NCBI GenBank assembly: GCA_949740725.1
Contig: CATJIO010000091.1
Location: forward strand, 1-64,000
Reading direction: 5' to 3'
DNA: 64,000 nucleotides
Source of the DNA: an uncultured Lachnospiraceae bacterium
GTDB lineage: Bacteria; Bacillota; Clostridia; Lachnospirales; Lachnospiraceae
Each line of letters opens with the position of its first letter. The stretch's first letter is position 1. A program made the translations under genes and the position numbers. Below the pieces are notes generated by a model. It was not told the DNA's origin and searched no databases. It saw nothing but the letters and a program-made list of their open reading frames with translations. Below are positions 40,134-48,398 of the stretch, in pieces.

Positions 40134-41426
40134 TTAGTGTGGGGCTGGTGAAGAAGGGGAGGAGAACTCATCCTTCGTGCCATACACCCGGTGCCATTCT
40201 TTGGTGCCGGGTGTTTTTGCGGTGAGGCACTGGTTCTGCCGTAGGAATTTCACCAGTTCATAGCAGCTGATCCAGATTTCGTGATTCCCTTCTTTTTGGG
40301 ATTCGTCGAAAATCAGCTGTAGGCCAAAGTGGAGATGGGATTCGTCGATATTATTGGTATTCTCTGTCCGGCTGTAGCCGGTTCGCCCCATATATCCGAT
40401 CACATCGCCAGCCTGCACCACAGAGCCTTCCTCCAGGTTAGACTGGTAGGGATAGTTTTTCCGGAGGTGGGCGTAGTAATAATAGCGTTTTTGGTCAAAG
40501 GAGCGGATGCCAATGCGCCAGCCTCCGTACTGATTCCAGCCCAGGGCCTCGACAATGCCGCTTTCTACGGCGATAATGGGCGTGCCCACCTGCCCCATCA
40601 TGTCATGCCCTAGATGCTGCCGCTTAAATCCATAGCTTCTGGCGGTTCCGAAGTCGTCAAATTCAGAATAGGGAAAGCCTTTGGCGATGGGGGAGAAGGC
40701 CTTTAATCCATACTTGGTGACCCATAACGTCCTTTCCTCAGGTAAGCTGCCGTCCTCAGGAGGAGTGGTATCTCCCTGGTCTGAGGCGTCTGGCTCCCTG
40801 GTCTGGCTCCGGTAGGGGCTGTCTTCTGGCACCTGATCTTCTGGTATCTCTGCCTGGAAGGCGCCAACCATCCCACCCAGGACGGCAGTATAGGCCTCCA
40901 GATAATAAGCGTAATTTTTCATGTCCTTTGTCAATTCCTCCATCGTAGCGCCCGAAGACAACTTCTGCGCCAGCGAGTCCAGCTCGGAATCCTTATAATG
41001 GGAAAAATCCCCGCCATATCTGGAACCAAGATAGGCCAAAAGCTCAATCCAGTTTAAGTGAGGATCAGACTGGAAGGTATCCATATCCAGACGGAATGCC
41101 TTTGTCATAGCCTCGCAGGTAACGGTAAAATCCACCCATTTAATGAAATCCTTTTTCGATCCTTCTGATGAGGATCCTTCTTTCTGGGAGGCGTCGGGGT
41201 TTTCGGAACCGGAATCCACACCAGATTCTGGCTGCCCGGAGGAAGGAGAATCCTGCTCCCCCATCTGGAGGAGATGCCCCATGGTCTGGCTTAAGATGGG
41301 ATAGCGCTCCACATAGGAGGTCAGGAGGGTAATTCCCAATATCAGCAAAATCAGGGCTTCTCCATAAAGAAAAAACCTGGACAGGCCAGGCGGGGGAAAC
41401 AGGGAAGAAAAAAATCGGCGCAGCAT
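40134..41426 (-). CDS. Membrane-anchored M23-family peptidoglycan endopeptidase-like protein
   Basis: A 430-residue protein. A short cytoplasmic N-terminus precedes one membrane segment (FFLYGEALILLILGITLL, about 19-36). A Ser/Glu/Pro-rich linker (about 55-95) and a helical region follow. The C-terminal LytM/M23 domain (about 270-400) has the zinc motif HLGHDMMGQVG (H-x3-D) and HLHFGLQL (HxH). All metal ligands seem present, so it may cut peptidoglycan cross-bridges; related SpoIIQ-like proteins act in sporulation. ATG 41426 is chosen for GGAAAGGAG upstream and the membrane segment; the frame runs to 41558. Its 3' coding end contains a terminator for the opposite strand. Confidence 0.83.
   Translation of the reverse strand: MLRRFFSSLFPPPGLSRFFLYGEALILLILGITLLTSYVERYPILSQTMGHLLQMGEQDSPSSGQPESGVDSGSENPDASQKEGSSSEGSKKDFIKWVDFTVTCEAMTKAFRLDMDTFQSDPHLNWIELLAYLGSRYGGDFSHYKDSELDSLAQKLSSGATMEELTKDMKNYAYYLEAYTAVLGGMVGAFQAEIPEDQVPEDSPYRSQTREPDASDQGDTTPPEDGSLPEERTLWVTKYGLKAFSPIAKGFPYSEFDDFGTARSYGFKRQHLGHDMMGQVGTPIIAVESGIVEALGWNQYGGWRIGIRSFDQKRYYYYAHLRKNYPYQSNLEEGSVVQAGDVIGYMGRTGYSRTENTNNIDESHLHFGLQLIFDESQKEGNHEIWISCYELVKFLRQNQCLTAKTPGTKEWHRVYGTKDEFSSPSSPAPH
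40184..40218 (+). terminator. Terminator of the YiaK-YiaL operon, lying inside the convergent M23 gene
   Basis: ACACCCGGTGCCA (40184-40196) pairs with TGGTGCCGGGTGT (40202-40214) with two G-U pairs and a 5-nt loop, followed by TTTTT (40213-40217). On the other strand the same bases encode residues near the end of the M23 protein (TPGTKEWHRVYG region). Confidence 0.7.
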
Positions 41427-41526
41427 AAAAAGACTCCTTTCCGCAGTTCGCATCCTTCTGCCTGCGCATTGGCGCAAGGGTATTGTATGATAATTATATG
41501 AAGGCACGCCAGCGGAATATGTGCGT

Positions 41527-41898
41527 TTATCGCTGCTTTTCCCCGATGATCTGTACAATCATTAGATTTGGAAGACAGACAATGATATCGCCGTCCCGGG
41601 ATTGTTTTCCCTGATGGACACACACTTGATCTGGGCAGGAGGCCTGGCTGCACCAGATCTCTCCGCCGCTGACAACTAAATGATTTGTACCTTGGTGCGC
41701 CCCCCCCTGAATGGTAACTTCCTGATCCTTTGATAAATCCAGGACTTCGACAACCGCTCCGTCGATGGTAACCTCCGCTCTTATGGCAGGGGTACGGTGG
41801 GTAAGGGCATATCCGATTCCCAGGGCCAGGGAGAGGGCCAGAAGAATCAAAATTAATATCCAGTCATGCTTTTTGGCGGCGCTTTTATCTTGGTTCAT
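41527..41898 (-). CDS. NusG domain II-containing membrane-anchored protein
   Basis: A 123-residue protein with an N-terminal membrane anchor (DWILILILLALSLALGIGYAL, about 10-30) and an exported beta-barrel NusG domain II (Pfam NusG_II). The conserved cysteine motif ASCPDQVCVHQG (about 88-99) and CLPNLMIVQI are typical. In Firmicutes such proteins often neighbour FMN-binding, ApbE or Rnf-related genes, and a flavin reductase gene lies divergently next door. Function is unproven; a link to extracellular flavin electron transfer is inferred. ATG 41898 has GAGGA 6 nt upstream; an ATG at 41904 is too close to it. Confidence 0.83.
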   Translation of the reverse strand: MNQDKSAAKKHDWILILILLALSLALGIGYALTHRTPAIRAEVTIDGAVVEVLDLSKDQEVTIQGGAHQGTNHLVVSGGEIWCSQASCPDQVCVHQGKQSRDGDIIVCLPNLMIVQIIGEKQR

Positions 41899-42039
41899 AA
41901 ACATTCCTCACAATCGTTTCTAATATTAATTATGCCTTGCCAGGATGTGCCTGACGGTCTGCAAACTATCATATCATATTTTAACTCTGGAGAAAAGATA
42001 ATCTTGTGTCACCTGTTCACACCCAGGAGGTTTTTGCAA

Positions 42040-42120
42040 ATGAACTTGGCAGGAAATCCGATGGCGGTAGCGCCAAATATGGAAAGGACAGGTGTTTTGC
42101 CTGCATATTTACTGTGCTAA
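42040..42120 (+). CDS. Possible 26-residue small protein or leader peptide
   Basis: ATG 42040 has a full AGGAGG (42025-42030) 9 nt upstream and the frame runs 26 codons to TAA (MNLAGNPMAVAP to AYLLC). It ends 26 nt before the reductase promoter, so it is probably not part of that transcript. The product matches nothing I recognise; chance cannot be excluded. Confidence 0.3.
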   Translation: MNLAGNPMAVAPNMERTGVLPAYLLC

Positions 42121-42146
42121 ACAGCGGAGAGTGGACACGAACAATA

Positions 42147-42175
42147 TTGACAAGGAAATAGAAAGCAGATACAAT
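42147..42175 (+). promoter_or_regulatory. Promoter of flavin reductase gene
   Basis: TTGACA (42147-42152), exactly 17 nt, TACAAT (42170-42175), 35 nt before the GTG start. Near-consensus. Confidence 0.85.
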
Positions 42176-42210
42176 ATTACTAAATTCTATAGACAAAGGA
42201 GAGGATTATT

Positions 42211-44421
42211 GTGAAAAAAGATAATCAACAATCCAAATTTTATCTGGGGCTTGGTATCATGGCAGTGGCGTCGGCTGCAGTGATTGCATGCTCTGGGCCA
42301 GTGTATGATGCCCTCAGCAAGGCTGGAAGAGTACAGGGAACAGAAAGCATCTATACGCCGGGAGTTTATAAGGCTGAGGCCCAGGGATTTGGCGGCCCGG
42401 TGCAGGTTTCCGTCACAGTGGATGAGGCGAACATCACAGAGCTGGAGATCACCGGAGAGATGGAGACGCCAGAATTAGGCGGAGCGGCAATCTCTGCATT
42501 AAAGATGGACATCCTGAAAAACCAGACCACAGAGCTTGACAGTGTTTCCGGCGCCACCATCACCAGTGATGCGGTAAAGGAAGCGGTTTCCAATGCCTTA
42601 AAGGAGGCGAGGGGAGAAGCGGTAGAGACGGAAGCTGAGACAGAGACAGAGGCGGTTCAGGCGCCGGTTGACGGAACCTTTGTTCCAGGCACCTACACGG
42701 CGGAGGTTCGGGGGATGAAGGCGATGACCGTGACCGTGACCTTTGATCAAGATGCGATTACCGAGATCCAGGTGGAGCACGAGGAGACGGAGGGAATCGG
42801 CGAACCGGTGGTAGAGAGCATGAAGGAGGAGATCCTTAAGCTTCAGGGCCTGGGCCTGGACGCTGTGTCTGGAGCCACCCTTACCAGCAATGCCATGCTC
42901 GACGGTGTGGCAGAGTGCGCAAGGCAGGCTGGGGCAGATGTAGAGGCTTTAAAGGCGATTAAGCCGGCAGCAAAGGAGAAGGAAGCAGATCAGGAGCTGG
43001 AGACGGATGTGCTGGTGCTGGGAGCCGGCGGAGCTGGTATGGCGGCAGCGGTAACGGCAAACCAGAATGGCAAGGAAGTAATTGTCATCGAGAAGACCGG
43101 GCAGATGGGAGGAAATACCATCATGGCCGGGGGCGCCTTAAATGCGGTAGATGATGGCAGTGAGACGGCCCTGGCCAATAATGACAGCGTAGAGCACCAT
43201 TATAACCAGACCTATGAGGGCGGCGATAAGCAGGGTGACCCGGAGCTGGTGCGCATCCTGGTGGAAAATGCCTGGGATGGTGTAGAGTGGTTAAAGAGCC
43301 TTGGGATGGAATTCCAGCCTGGTACCTTTACGGTAACTGGCGGTATGTGGCAGAGAGCCCACAAGCCGGTGGAACCGGAAGGCGTAGGCTTCTTTAAGAC
43401 ATATCAGGCTTATATAGACGCTCATGAAGGCATTAACATGGTTTATAATACAAAGGCAGAGAGCCTGATTCTAGAAGATGGTGTGGTAGTGGGGGCGGTA
43501 TGTACTGGAGAAACGGGAAATACCATCACCGTCAAAGCAAAGAACGGGGTAGTCTTAGCTACCGGTGGTTTCGGACAAAATGTGGAGATGCGTATGGCGG
43601 CCAATGAGGAAACCCATCTCTGGCCCACATTGGATGAGTCCATTCCTTCCACCAATACTTCGGCCATCACTGGCGATGGCATCCGCATGGCAGAGGAGGC
43701 AGGTGCCCAGCTGGTTCAGATGGGTAATATTCAGCTCCTTCCTCTAGGAGATCCGCAGACAGGCTCATTAAGCGGCAACATCGAGCATGCAGTGGAATCT
43801 CGTATCTTTGTGAATATCAATGGCGACCGTTTTGTCAATGAAGGAGGACGCCGGGATGAGATGACGCTGGGATTATTTGATCAGCCGGAGACCACCATGT
43901 TCATTATCATGGATAGTGACGGCTACCCCACTGGCGAGGAATTAAACAACTTTGGCGAAACCATTAACAGCCTGGTGGCAGATGGACGCGCCTATAAGGC
44001 GGACACTCTGGAGGAGCTGGCAGAACAGATCGGCGTGCCGGCAGAGAATCTGACCGCGGCGGTAGAGGAGTATAACCGCCATTGCCTGGGAGGAGACTTA
44101 GAAGGGGAGACGGATGAATTTGGCCGAACCTTGTTTACGGATACAGAAAAGGAGAACGATGGCATCAATGATGCGCCTTACTACGCGGCAGAACGCGTTC
44201 CCACGGTTCACCACACCATGGGCGGTGTGAAGATCAATGCCAATGCACAGGTGATTAACACAGAAGGAGAAGTTATTCCTAATCTGTTTGCAGCAGGAGA
44301 AGTGACTGGAGGAATCCATGGGAGCAACCGTCTGGGCGGCAATGCGCTGACGGACACGGTAGTATTTGGACGGATCGCTGGTCAGAACGCATCTGAGAGC
44401 CAGTCAGGAATTGATCAGTAG
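42211..44421 (+). CDS. Exported flavin reductase: two FMN-binding domains plus fumarate-reductase-type FAD domain
   Basis: A 736-residue protein. The N-terminal hydrophobic segment (about 10-28) contains a lipobox-like VIAC. Two FMN_bind domains follow (about 48-135 and 150-240), each with a flavinylation motif, DSVSGATITS and DAVSGATLTS, where ApbE attaches FMN to Thr. The FAD domain (about 265-730) has VLVLGAGGAGMAAAV, VNEGGRRDEMT with the expected catalytic Arg, and GGIHGSNRLGGNALTD. Related enzymes (urocanate, fumarate, methacrylate and other enoate reductases) use extracellular electron acceptors in gut anaerobes. The acceptor here is unknown. GTG start with AGGAGAGGA. Tandem FMN domains could form an electron wire. 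Confidence 0.88.
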   Translation: MKKDNQQSKFYLGLGIMAVASAAVIACSGPVYDALSKAGRVQGTESIYTPGVYKAEAQGFGGPVQVSVTVDEANITELEITGEMETPELGGAAISALKMDILKNQTTELDSVSGATITSDAVKEAVSNALKEARGEAVETEAETETEAVQAPVDGTFVPGTYTAEVRGMKAMTVTVTFDQDAITEIQVEHEETEGIGEPVVESMKEEILKLQGLGLDAVSGATLTSNAMLDGVAECARQAGADVEALKAIKPAAKEKEADQELETDVLVLGAGGAGMAAAVTANQNGKEVIVIEKTGQMGGNTIMAGGALNAVDDGSETALANNDSVEHHYNQTYEGGDKQGDPELVRILVENAWDGVEWLKSLGMEFQPGTFTVTGGMWQRAHKPVEPEGVGFFKTYQAYIDAHEGINMVYNTKAESLILEDGVVVGAVCTGETGNTITVKAKNGVVLATGGFGQNVEMRMAANEETHLWPTLDESIPSTNTSAITGDGIRMAEEAGAQLVQMGNIQLLPLGDPQTGSLSGNIEHAVESRIFVNINGDRFVNEGGRRDEMTLGLFDQPETTMFIIMDSDGYPTGEELNNFGETINSLVADGRAYKADTLEELAEQIGVPAENLTAAVEEYNRHCLGGDLEGETDEFGRTLFTDTEKENDGINDAPYYAAERVPTVHHTMGGVKINANAQVINTEGEVIPNLFAAGEVTGGIHGSNRLGGNALTDTVVFGRIAGQNASESQSGIDQ

Positions 44422-44457
44422 AAAGACTTTCACCAAACAGCGCAGAAGGAAAAATGT

Positions 44458-44485
44458 CCCCGGGCAGAAATGCCCGGGGGTTTTT
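44458..44485 (+). terminator. Strong rho-independent terminator after flavin reductase gene
   Basis: CCCCGGGCA (44458-44466), GAAA tetraloop, TGCCCGGGG (44471-44479), then TTTTT. Confidence 0.93.
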
Positions 44486-44524
44486 CGGCTAAAGGGAAGT
44501 AAAAGCTGCCTGGTATTTAAAAGG

Positions 44525-45352
44525 TCAGACAATCTCTCCCGGGGTGCTGGACAGAGGGATAATTTCCTTATCATAAGGAATGAAAAGCCTGCCTGAGTAG
44601 TACTGCGCTCCCTCCTTTTTATAGTCCTCTTTCCTGGAAGAAAGATGCTTGTCTTCGGTGTGCCACAGCACCAGGTTGGGGATATTCATAGACTGGGCCA
44701 GTTCACAGGCATCCTTTACGGTGCTATGATGCTTTTCGTAGGGGCGGAATTTCTCCCGCTCCTGGTAGAGGCAGAAGGCCTCGTGGAGGAGCCAGCGGCT
44801 ACCCTGGATATAGGGCGCGCAAAGGGGATGATAGGGCTCGTCACCAGCACAGGCCAGCTTTCCGCCTTCTTTAAGCTCCGCGGTAAAACCGAATTGAGGC
44901 GCTTTGGTAGAGTGGATGTCAAAAAAGGTTATCCTTCGATTGAAAATAGAGAGGGTCTGCCCATCCTCCACTGGGATCAACTGGATGGGACCGCCCAGGA
45001 GCTTCCAGATCTTTTCCTGCGTAGTAAGACGGCAGAGGGTGGAGATGGTCTGGATCAAACCTGGATGACCGTAGATGGATAAGGTGTTTGGATAAATGCC
45101 CTGGTGGATTTTCTGGCCGATGATCCGGATCATCCACACAATCCCCAGGATATGGTCTGTGTGCTCATGGGTGACAAAGATATGATGGATTCGGGTCAAA
45201 GGGACCTGCATATCCTCCAGAATGGTGAGAATCCCATTTCCTCCACCAGCGTCAACCATGAAAAAGTCTTCTTCAAAGCGAAGCGCGAAGCAAGTGTTAT
45301 AGCAGCGGGTTACAGATGCATTTCCAGTGCCGAATACATAAAGCTGTTCCAT
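44525..45352 (-). CDS. MBL-fold metallo-hydrolase (RNase Z-like subgroup)
   Basis: A 275-residue metallo-beta-lactamase-fold hydrolase. FVTHEHTDHILG is the HxHxDH zinc motif (about 60-70). Later ligands are the Asp in CAGDEPYHP and a His in the HHSTVKDACELA and LWHTEDKH segments. MEQLYVFGTGNASVTRCYNTCFAL at the start resembles RNase Z and related ribonuclease or lactonase enzymes. It lacks the long flexible arm of true tRNase Z. The substrate is unknown. It is a single gene, convergent with the flavin reductase and divergent from fbp. Confidence 0.82.
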   Translation of the reverse strand: MEQLYVFGTGNASVTRCYNTCFALRFEEDFFMVDAGGGNGILTILEDMQVPLTRIHHIFVTHEHTDHILGIVWMIRIIGQKIHQGIYPNTLSIYGHPGLIQTISTLCRLTTQEKIWKLLGGPIQLIPVEDGQTLSIFNRRITFFDIHSTKAPQFGFTAELKEGGKLACAGDEPYHPLCAPYIQGSRWLLHEAFCLYQEREKFRPYEKHHSTVKDACELAQSMNIPNLVLWHTEDKHLSSRKEDYKKEGAQYYSGRLFIPYDKEIIPLSSTPGEIV

Positions 45353-45671
45353 AGTTTATCTCTCCAATCTTGATTCCTGCTGGGAAGACCGCGATTCCCT
45401 TCCCTGCCGCTGCCTGGCCTTCCTGGATTCCGATGAAAGGGCCGGCAGGGAGGAATAGCGTGACAACACAGATTCCCTGTGTCTTTGTTTCCGTACATAC
45501 GGAAAATCAGCGGCCGGCGGCTTTCCTTTTTAAAAATCCGATGCTATAATAGAGTTTATTGGATTGCAGGGAGCGCAATGCAGTTCCTGCTAGCGCTCAG
45601 AGAAGGATCGCGGCAATAGTACATCTATCGTACTATAAAAACAGTGAAATTGCAATGTTGGAGGGGATGAA
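45353..45671 (+). promoter_or_regulatory. fbp upstream region with extended -10 promoter and structured leader
   Basis: TGC-TATAAT (45542-45550) is an extended -10 without a clear -35. The leader has a hairpin, GAGCGC (45571-45576) with GCGCTC (45593-45598), enclosing GCAG-TTC-CTGC, and a second perfect one, ATAGTAC (45616-45622) with GTACTAT (45630-45636). The second lies 35 nt before the ATG and could affect translation. The left part, 45353-45540, shows no gene. Confidence 0.6.
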
Positions 45672-47609
45672 ATGCGAGATTTAGATTATTTACGGCTTTT
45701 ATCAAAGGAGTATCCTACAGTACGCCTGGCCTGCAGCGAGATTATCAATCTTCGGGCGATAATGGGCCTGCCTAAAGGAACAGAATACTTTTTCAGCGAT
45801 CTCCATGGGGAGCATGAGGCGTTTGTCCATCTGCTAAAAAGTTCTTCCGGAATCATCCGGGAAAAGATCAAGGAGACCTTTGGCTATATTATTCCAGAGG
45901 AGGAGCAGGTGGGGCTGGCAAACTTGATTTATTATCCAAACCGGGTGATTAATAAGATGACTGCCGGTGGAAAAAATACCGATGACTGGCAGAAGGTAAC
46001 CATATACCGGCTGGTGCAGATATGCAAGGTGGTATCATCTAAATATACCCGCTCAAAAGTAAGGAAAAAAATGCCGCCGGAATTTGCATACGCCATTGAC
46101 GAGCTGCTGAATGTCGATTATAATGACGAAAATAAAAAGGTATATTACAGTGAGATCATCCGCACCATACTGGATGTACAGATTGCGGATAAGTTTATTA
46201 TCGCTTTAAGCCATCTGATTCAGAATTTAACCATAGACAATCTCCATATTATCGGGGATATTTTTGATCGAGGCCCAAGGGCGGATATTATCATGAACGA
46301 ACTGATGCAGTTTCATGACGTGGATATCCAGTGGGGGAATCATGATATCTCCTGGATGGGGGCGGCGACCGGGAATCTGGCCAGCATCTGCGTGGTGCTG
46401 CGCATCGCCATCAGCTATAACAGCTTTGATGTGCTGGAAGATGGCTATGGGATTAACCTGAGACCCTTGTCCATGTTCGCGGCTAATGTCTACCGGGATG
46501 ATCCCTGCGCTCGGTTCCAGCCAAAGATTCTGGATGAAAATATCTACGACGCGGTGGACCCCGGCCTGGCAGCTAGGATGCACAAGGCCATCACTGTCAT
46601 GCAATTCAAACTTGAGGGACAAATTATCCGACGGCATCCAGATTACCAGATGGAGGATCGGATCCTGCTGGAAAAGATTGATTATGAGAAGGGAACCGTT
46701 AAGATTGGGGATAAGGAATATCCTATGCTGGATATGAACTTCCCCACAGTAGATCCTAAGGATCCTCTGCGTCTGAGCCCAGAGGAGGAGGAGCTTCTTT
46801 ATACTCTGGCCCTTTCCTTCCGCCACAGCGAACTCCTTCACCGGCATATTAAGTTTGTGTACAGCCATGGAAGCATGTACAAGTGTTATAATTCCAACCT
46901 CCTGTATCATGGGTGCATTCCCATGAAAAAAGACGGAGAATTTGATGAGATGGTGATCGACGGGGTAGCCTATTCGGGAAAGGCGCTTTTGGATCTAATT
47001 GACCAGCGAGTAAAAAAAGCCTATTTCCTCTCTGAATTTGATCCAGAGAAGGAAAAATGCCGCGATTTTATGTGGTATCTCTGGTGTGGGGCGAAATCTC
47101 CGGTATTCGGCAAAGACAGGATGGCTACCTTTGAGAACTATTTTGTGGAAGACAAGGCTACCCATAAGGAGAACTACAATCCTTATTATAAATTAAGCCA
47201 GCAAGTGGAATACTGTGATAAGATTTTAAGAGAATTTGGTCTTCCAACAAAGGGATCTCACATTATCAATGGGCATGTGCCGGTGAAGCTAAAGGACGGG
47301 GAGACTCCGGTAAAGGCGGAAGGCAAGCTGTATGTAATCGATGGAGGCTTATCTAAAGCTTATCAGTCGAAAACCGGGATTGCTGGGTATACATTGATCT
47401 ATAATTCTCATCATCTGGCTCTGGCGGAACACAAGCCCTTTGACCCCAACCGGGAAAACACGCCGAAGGTTTCCATTGTAGAGAAAATGAAGCGCAGAGT
47501 CATGGTAGCGGATACCGACAAAGGCGCAGAGCTTGCGTTGCAGATCGAGGACTTAAAGGAGCTGGTGAGCGCTTACCGGGAAGGGGTTTTGAAAGAAAGG
47601 ATACGTTAA
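45672..47609 (+). CDS. fbp: Class III fructose-1,6-bisphosphatase
   Basis: A 645-residue cytoplasmic enzyme converting fructose-1,6-bisphosphate to fructose-6-phosphate in gluconeogenesis. It belongs to the calcineurin-like metallophosphatase class found in Firmicutes. Metal motifs are FFSDLHGEHEAF (DxH, about 37-48), IIGDIFDRGPRAD (GDxxDRG) and QWGNHDISWMG (GNHD). FVYSHGSMYKC and INGHVPVK later supply further His ligands. The length matches the family. GGAGGGG precedes the ATG. The DUF1700 gene follows after 3 nt. In a gut anaerobe it supports growth on amino acids or lactate. Confidence 0.95.
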   Translation: MRDLDYLRLLSKEYPTVRLACSEIINLRAIMGLPKGTEYFFSDLHGEHEAFVHLLKSSSGIIREKIKETFGYIIPEEEQVGLANLIYYPNRVINKMTAGGKNTDDWQKVTIYRLVQICKVVSSKYTRSKVRKKMPPEFAYAIDELLNVDYNDENKKVYYSEIIRTILDVQIADKFIIALSHLIQNLTIDNLHIIGDIFDRGPRADIIMNELMQFHDVDIQWGNHDISWMGAATGNLASICVVLRIAISYNSFDVLEDGYGINLRPLSMFAANVYRDDPCARFQPKILDENIYDAVDPGLAARMHKAITVMQFKLEGQIIRRHPDYQMEDRILLEKIDYEKGTVKIGDKEYPMLDMNFPTVDPKDPLRLSPEEEELLYTLALSFRHSELLHRHIKFVYSHGSMYKCYNSNLLYHGCIPMKKDGEFDEMVIDGVAYSGKALLDLIDQRVKKAYFLSEFDPEKEKCRDFMWYLWCGAKSPVFGKDRMATFENYFVEDKATHKENYNPYYKLSQQVEYCDKILREFGLPTKGSHIINGHVPVKLKDGETPVKAEGKLYVIDGGLSKAYQSKTGIAGYTLIYNSHHLALAEHKPFDPNRENTPKVSIVEKMKRRVMVADTDKGAELALQIEDLKELVSAYREGVLKERIR

Positions 47610-47612
47610 TAC

Positions 47613-48086
47613 ATGGACAAAAAAGAATTTTTGGAGAAGCTTACGATGGCCCTGGCGGGGCAGGTATCCCGCTCAGTGATAGAGGAGAATATCCGCTATT
47701 ATGAAAACTATATTACTGAGGAGACTCGGAAGGGAAACTCCCTGCGCCAGGTTCTTGAGGCTCTGGGAGATCCCAGGTTGATCGCAAAGTCCATCATTGA
47801 TGCCAATGGAGGCGGCAGCGACATGGCTGGGGTTTACGAGGACAGCGACAGCCGCGGATCCTCTCCCTTTATGGAGAGGGAAGAGAGTGGGGACAGCGGA
47901 TTTGGAGGTAGGCTCCGCGGTTTCCATCTCAATGGCTTTTGGGCAATATTTTTGATTCTGGTGATGATTACCTGCGTATTAATGATCGTGGGAACCATCA
48001 TTGGCGGGATCTTTATGCTGATTCGTCCAATACTGGCGCCGCTTTTGATTTTTATTTTGATGTTTTCTCTTTTGAAAAGACGCTAA
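47613..48086 (+). CDS. DUF1700/HAAS-domain small membrane protein
   Basis: A 157-residue protein. The N-terminal HAAS-type domain (about 1-60) has KEFLEKLTMALAGQVSRSV and ALGDPRLIAKSII. A Ser/Gly-rich linker leads to one or two membrane segments in the last 50 residues. DUF1700 proteins usually sit beside PadR-type regulators; none is here, and the gene is instead coupled to fbp with a 3-nt gap. Function unknown. Confidence 0.8.
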   Translation: MDKKEFLEKLTMALAGQVSRSVIEENIRYYENYITEETRKGNSLRQVLEALGDPRLIAKSIIDANGGGSDMAGVYEDSDSRGSSPFMEREESGDSGFGGRLRGFHLNGFWAIFLILVMITCVLMIVGTIIGGIFMLIRPILAPLLIFILMFSLLKRR

Positions 48087-48095
48087 TATGCTGAC

Positions 48096-48128
48096 CATTT
48101 GGCGAAGTGTGAACGTGTCAGCACGCTA
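48096..48128 (+). repeat. 33-nt TGTCAGCAC repeat, copy 3
   Basis: CATTTGGC followed by GTGTCAGCACGCTA. It matches 29561-29593 at about 26 of 33 positions and, in its right half, the minus-strand copy at 27898-27920. Like copy 2 it lies between a gene end and a terminator. Confidence 0.6.
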
Positions 48129-48130
48129 GA

Positions 48131-48169
48131 AAATAGGGATGGTGGGGCTAGCCCCTCCTTTCCCTATTT
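48131..48169 (+). terminator. Terminator after DUF1700 gene
   Basis: AAATAGGGA (48131-48139) pairs perfectly with TCCCTATTT (48161-48169). The centre contains the palindrome GGGGCTAGCCCC (48144-48155), giving a long two-part hairpin ending in TTT. Confidence 0.78.
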
Positions 48170-48398
48170 CCATATTCATGCTGTGGGCAGAGAATTTGCA
48201 TGTATCTACTCAAAATCAATTCACGAAAATGTATCTTGAAAAATGTCTTTTGATATCCAAAATATTCCAAAAATTATGGTCAAAAATACGAAAAATTAAG
48301 TTTTTAATTGACTTTTTTATGCATATATGATATAAATATTATAGTAAACGTTTTCTATAAACTTATCTATATTGCAGGCAGAAAGGATAGGCATAGGG
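48170..48398 (+). promoter_or_regulatory. Promoter region of the Gld-like ABC operon
   Basis: TTGACT (48308-48313), 17 nt, TATAAA (48331-48336). The rest is AT-rich DNA without a recognisable gene. Confidence 0.65.

Larger units (their letters stand above)
41899..42210. other. Control region between NusG-II and flavin reductase genes
   Basis: This 312-nt stretch holds a possible small gene at 42040-42120 and a strong promoter at 42147-42175. ACAATATT occurs at 42141 and 42171, exactly 30 nt apart, flanking the promoter spacer. Nothing else is recognised. Confidence 0.6.

Noticed and set aside
41427..41558. 44-residue N-terminal extension of the M23 protein overlapping the NusG-II gene
   Set aside because: ATG 41426 has a good ribosome site and precedes the membrane segment directly; the extension lacks both.
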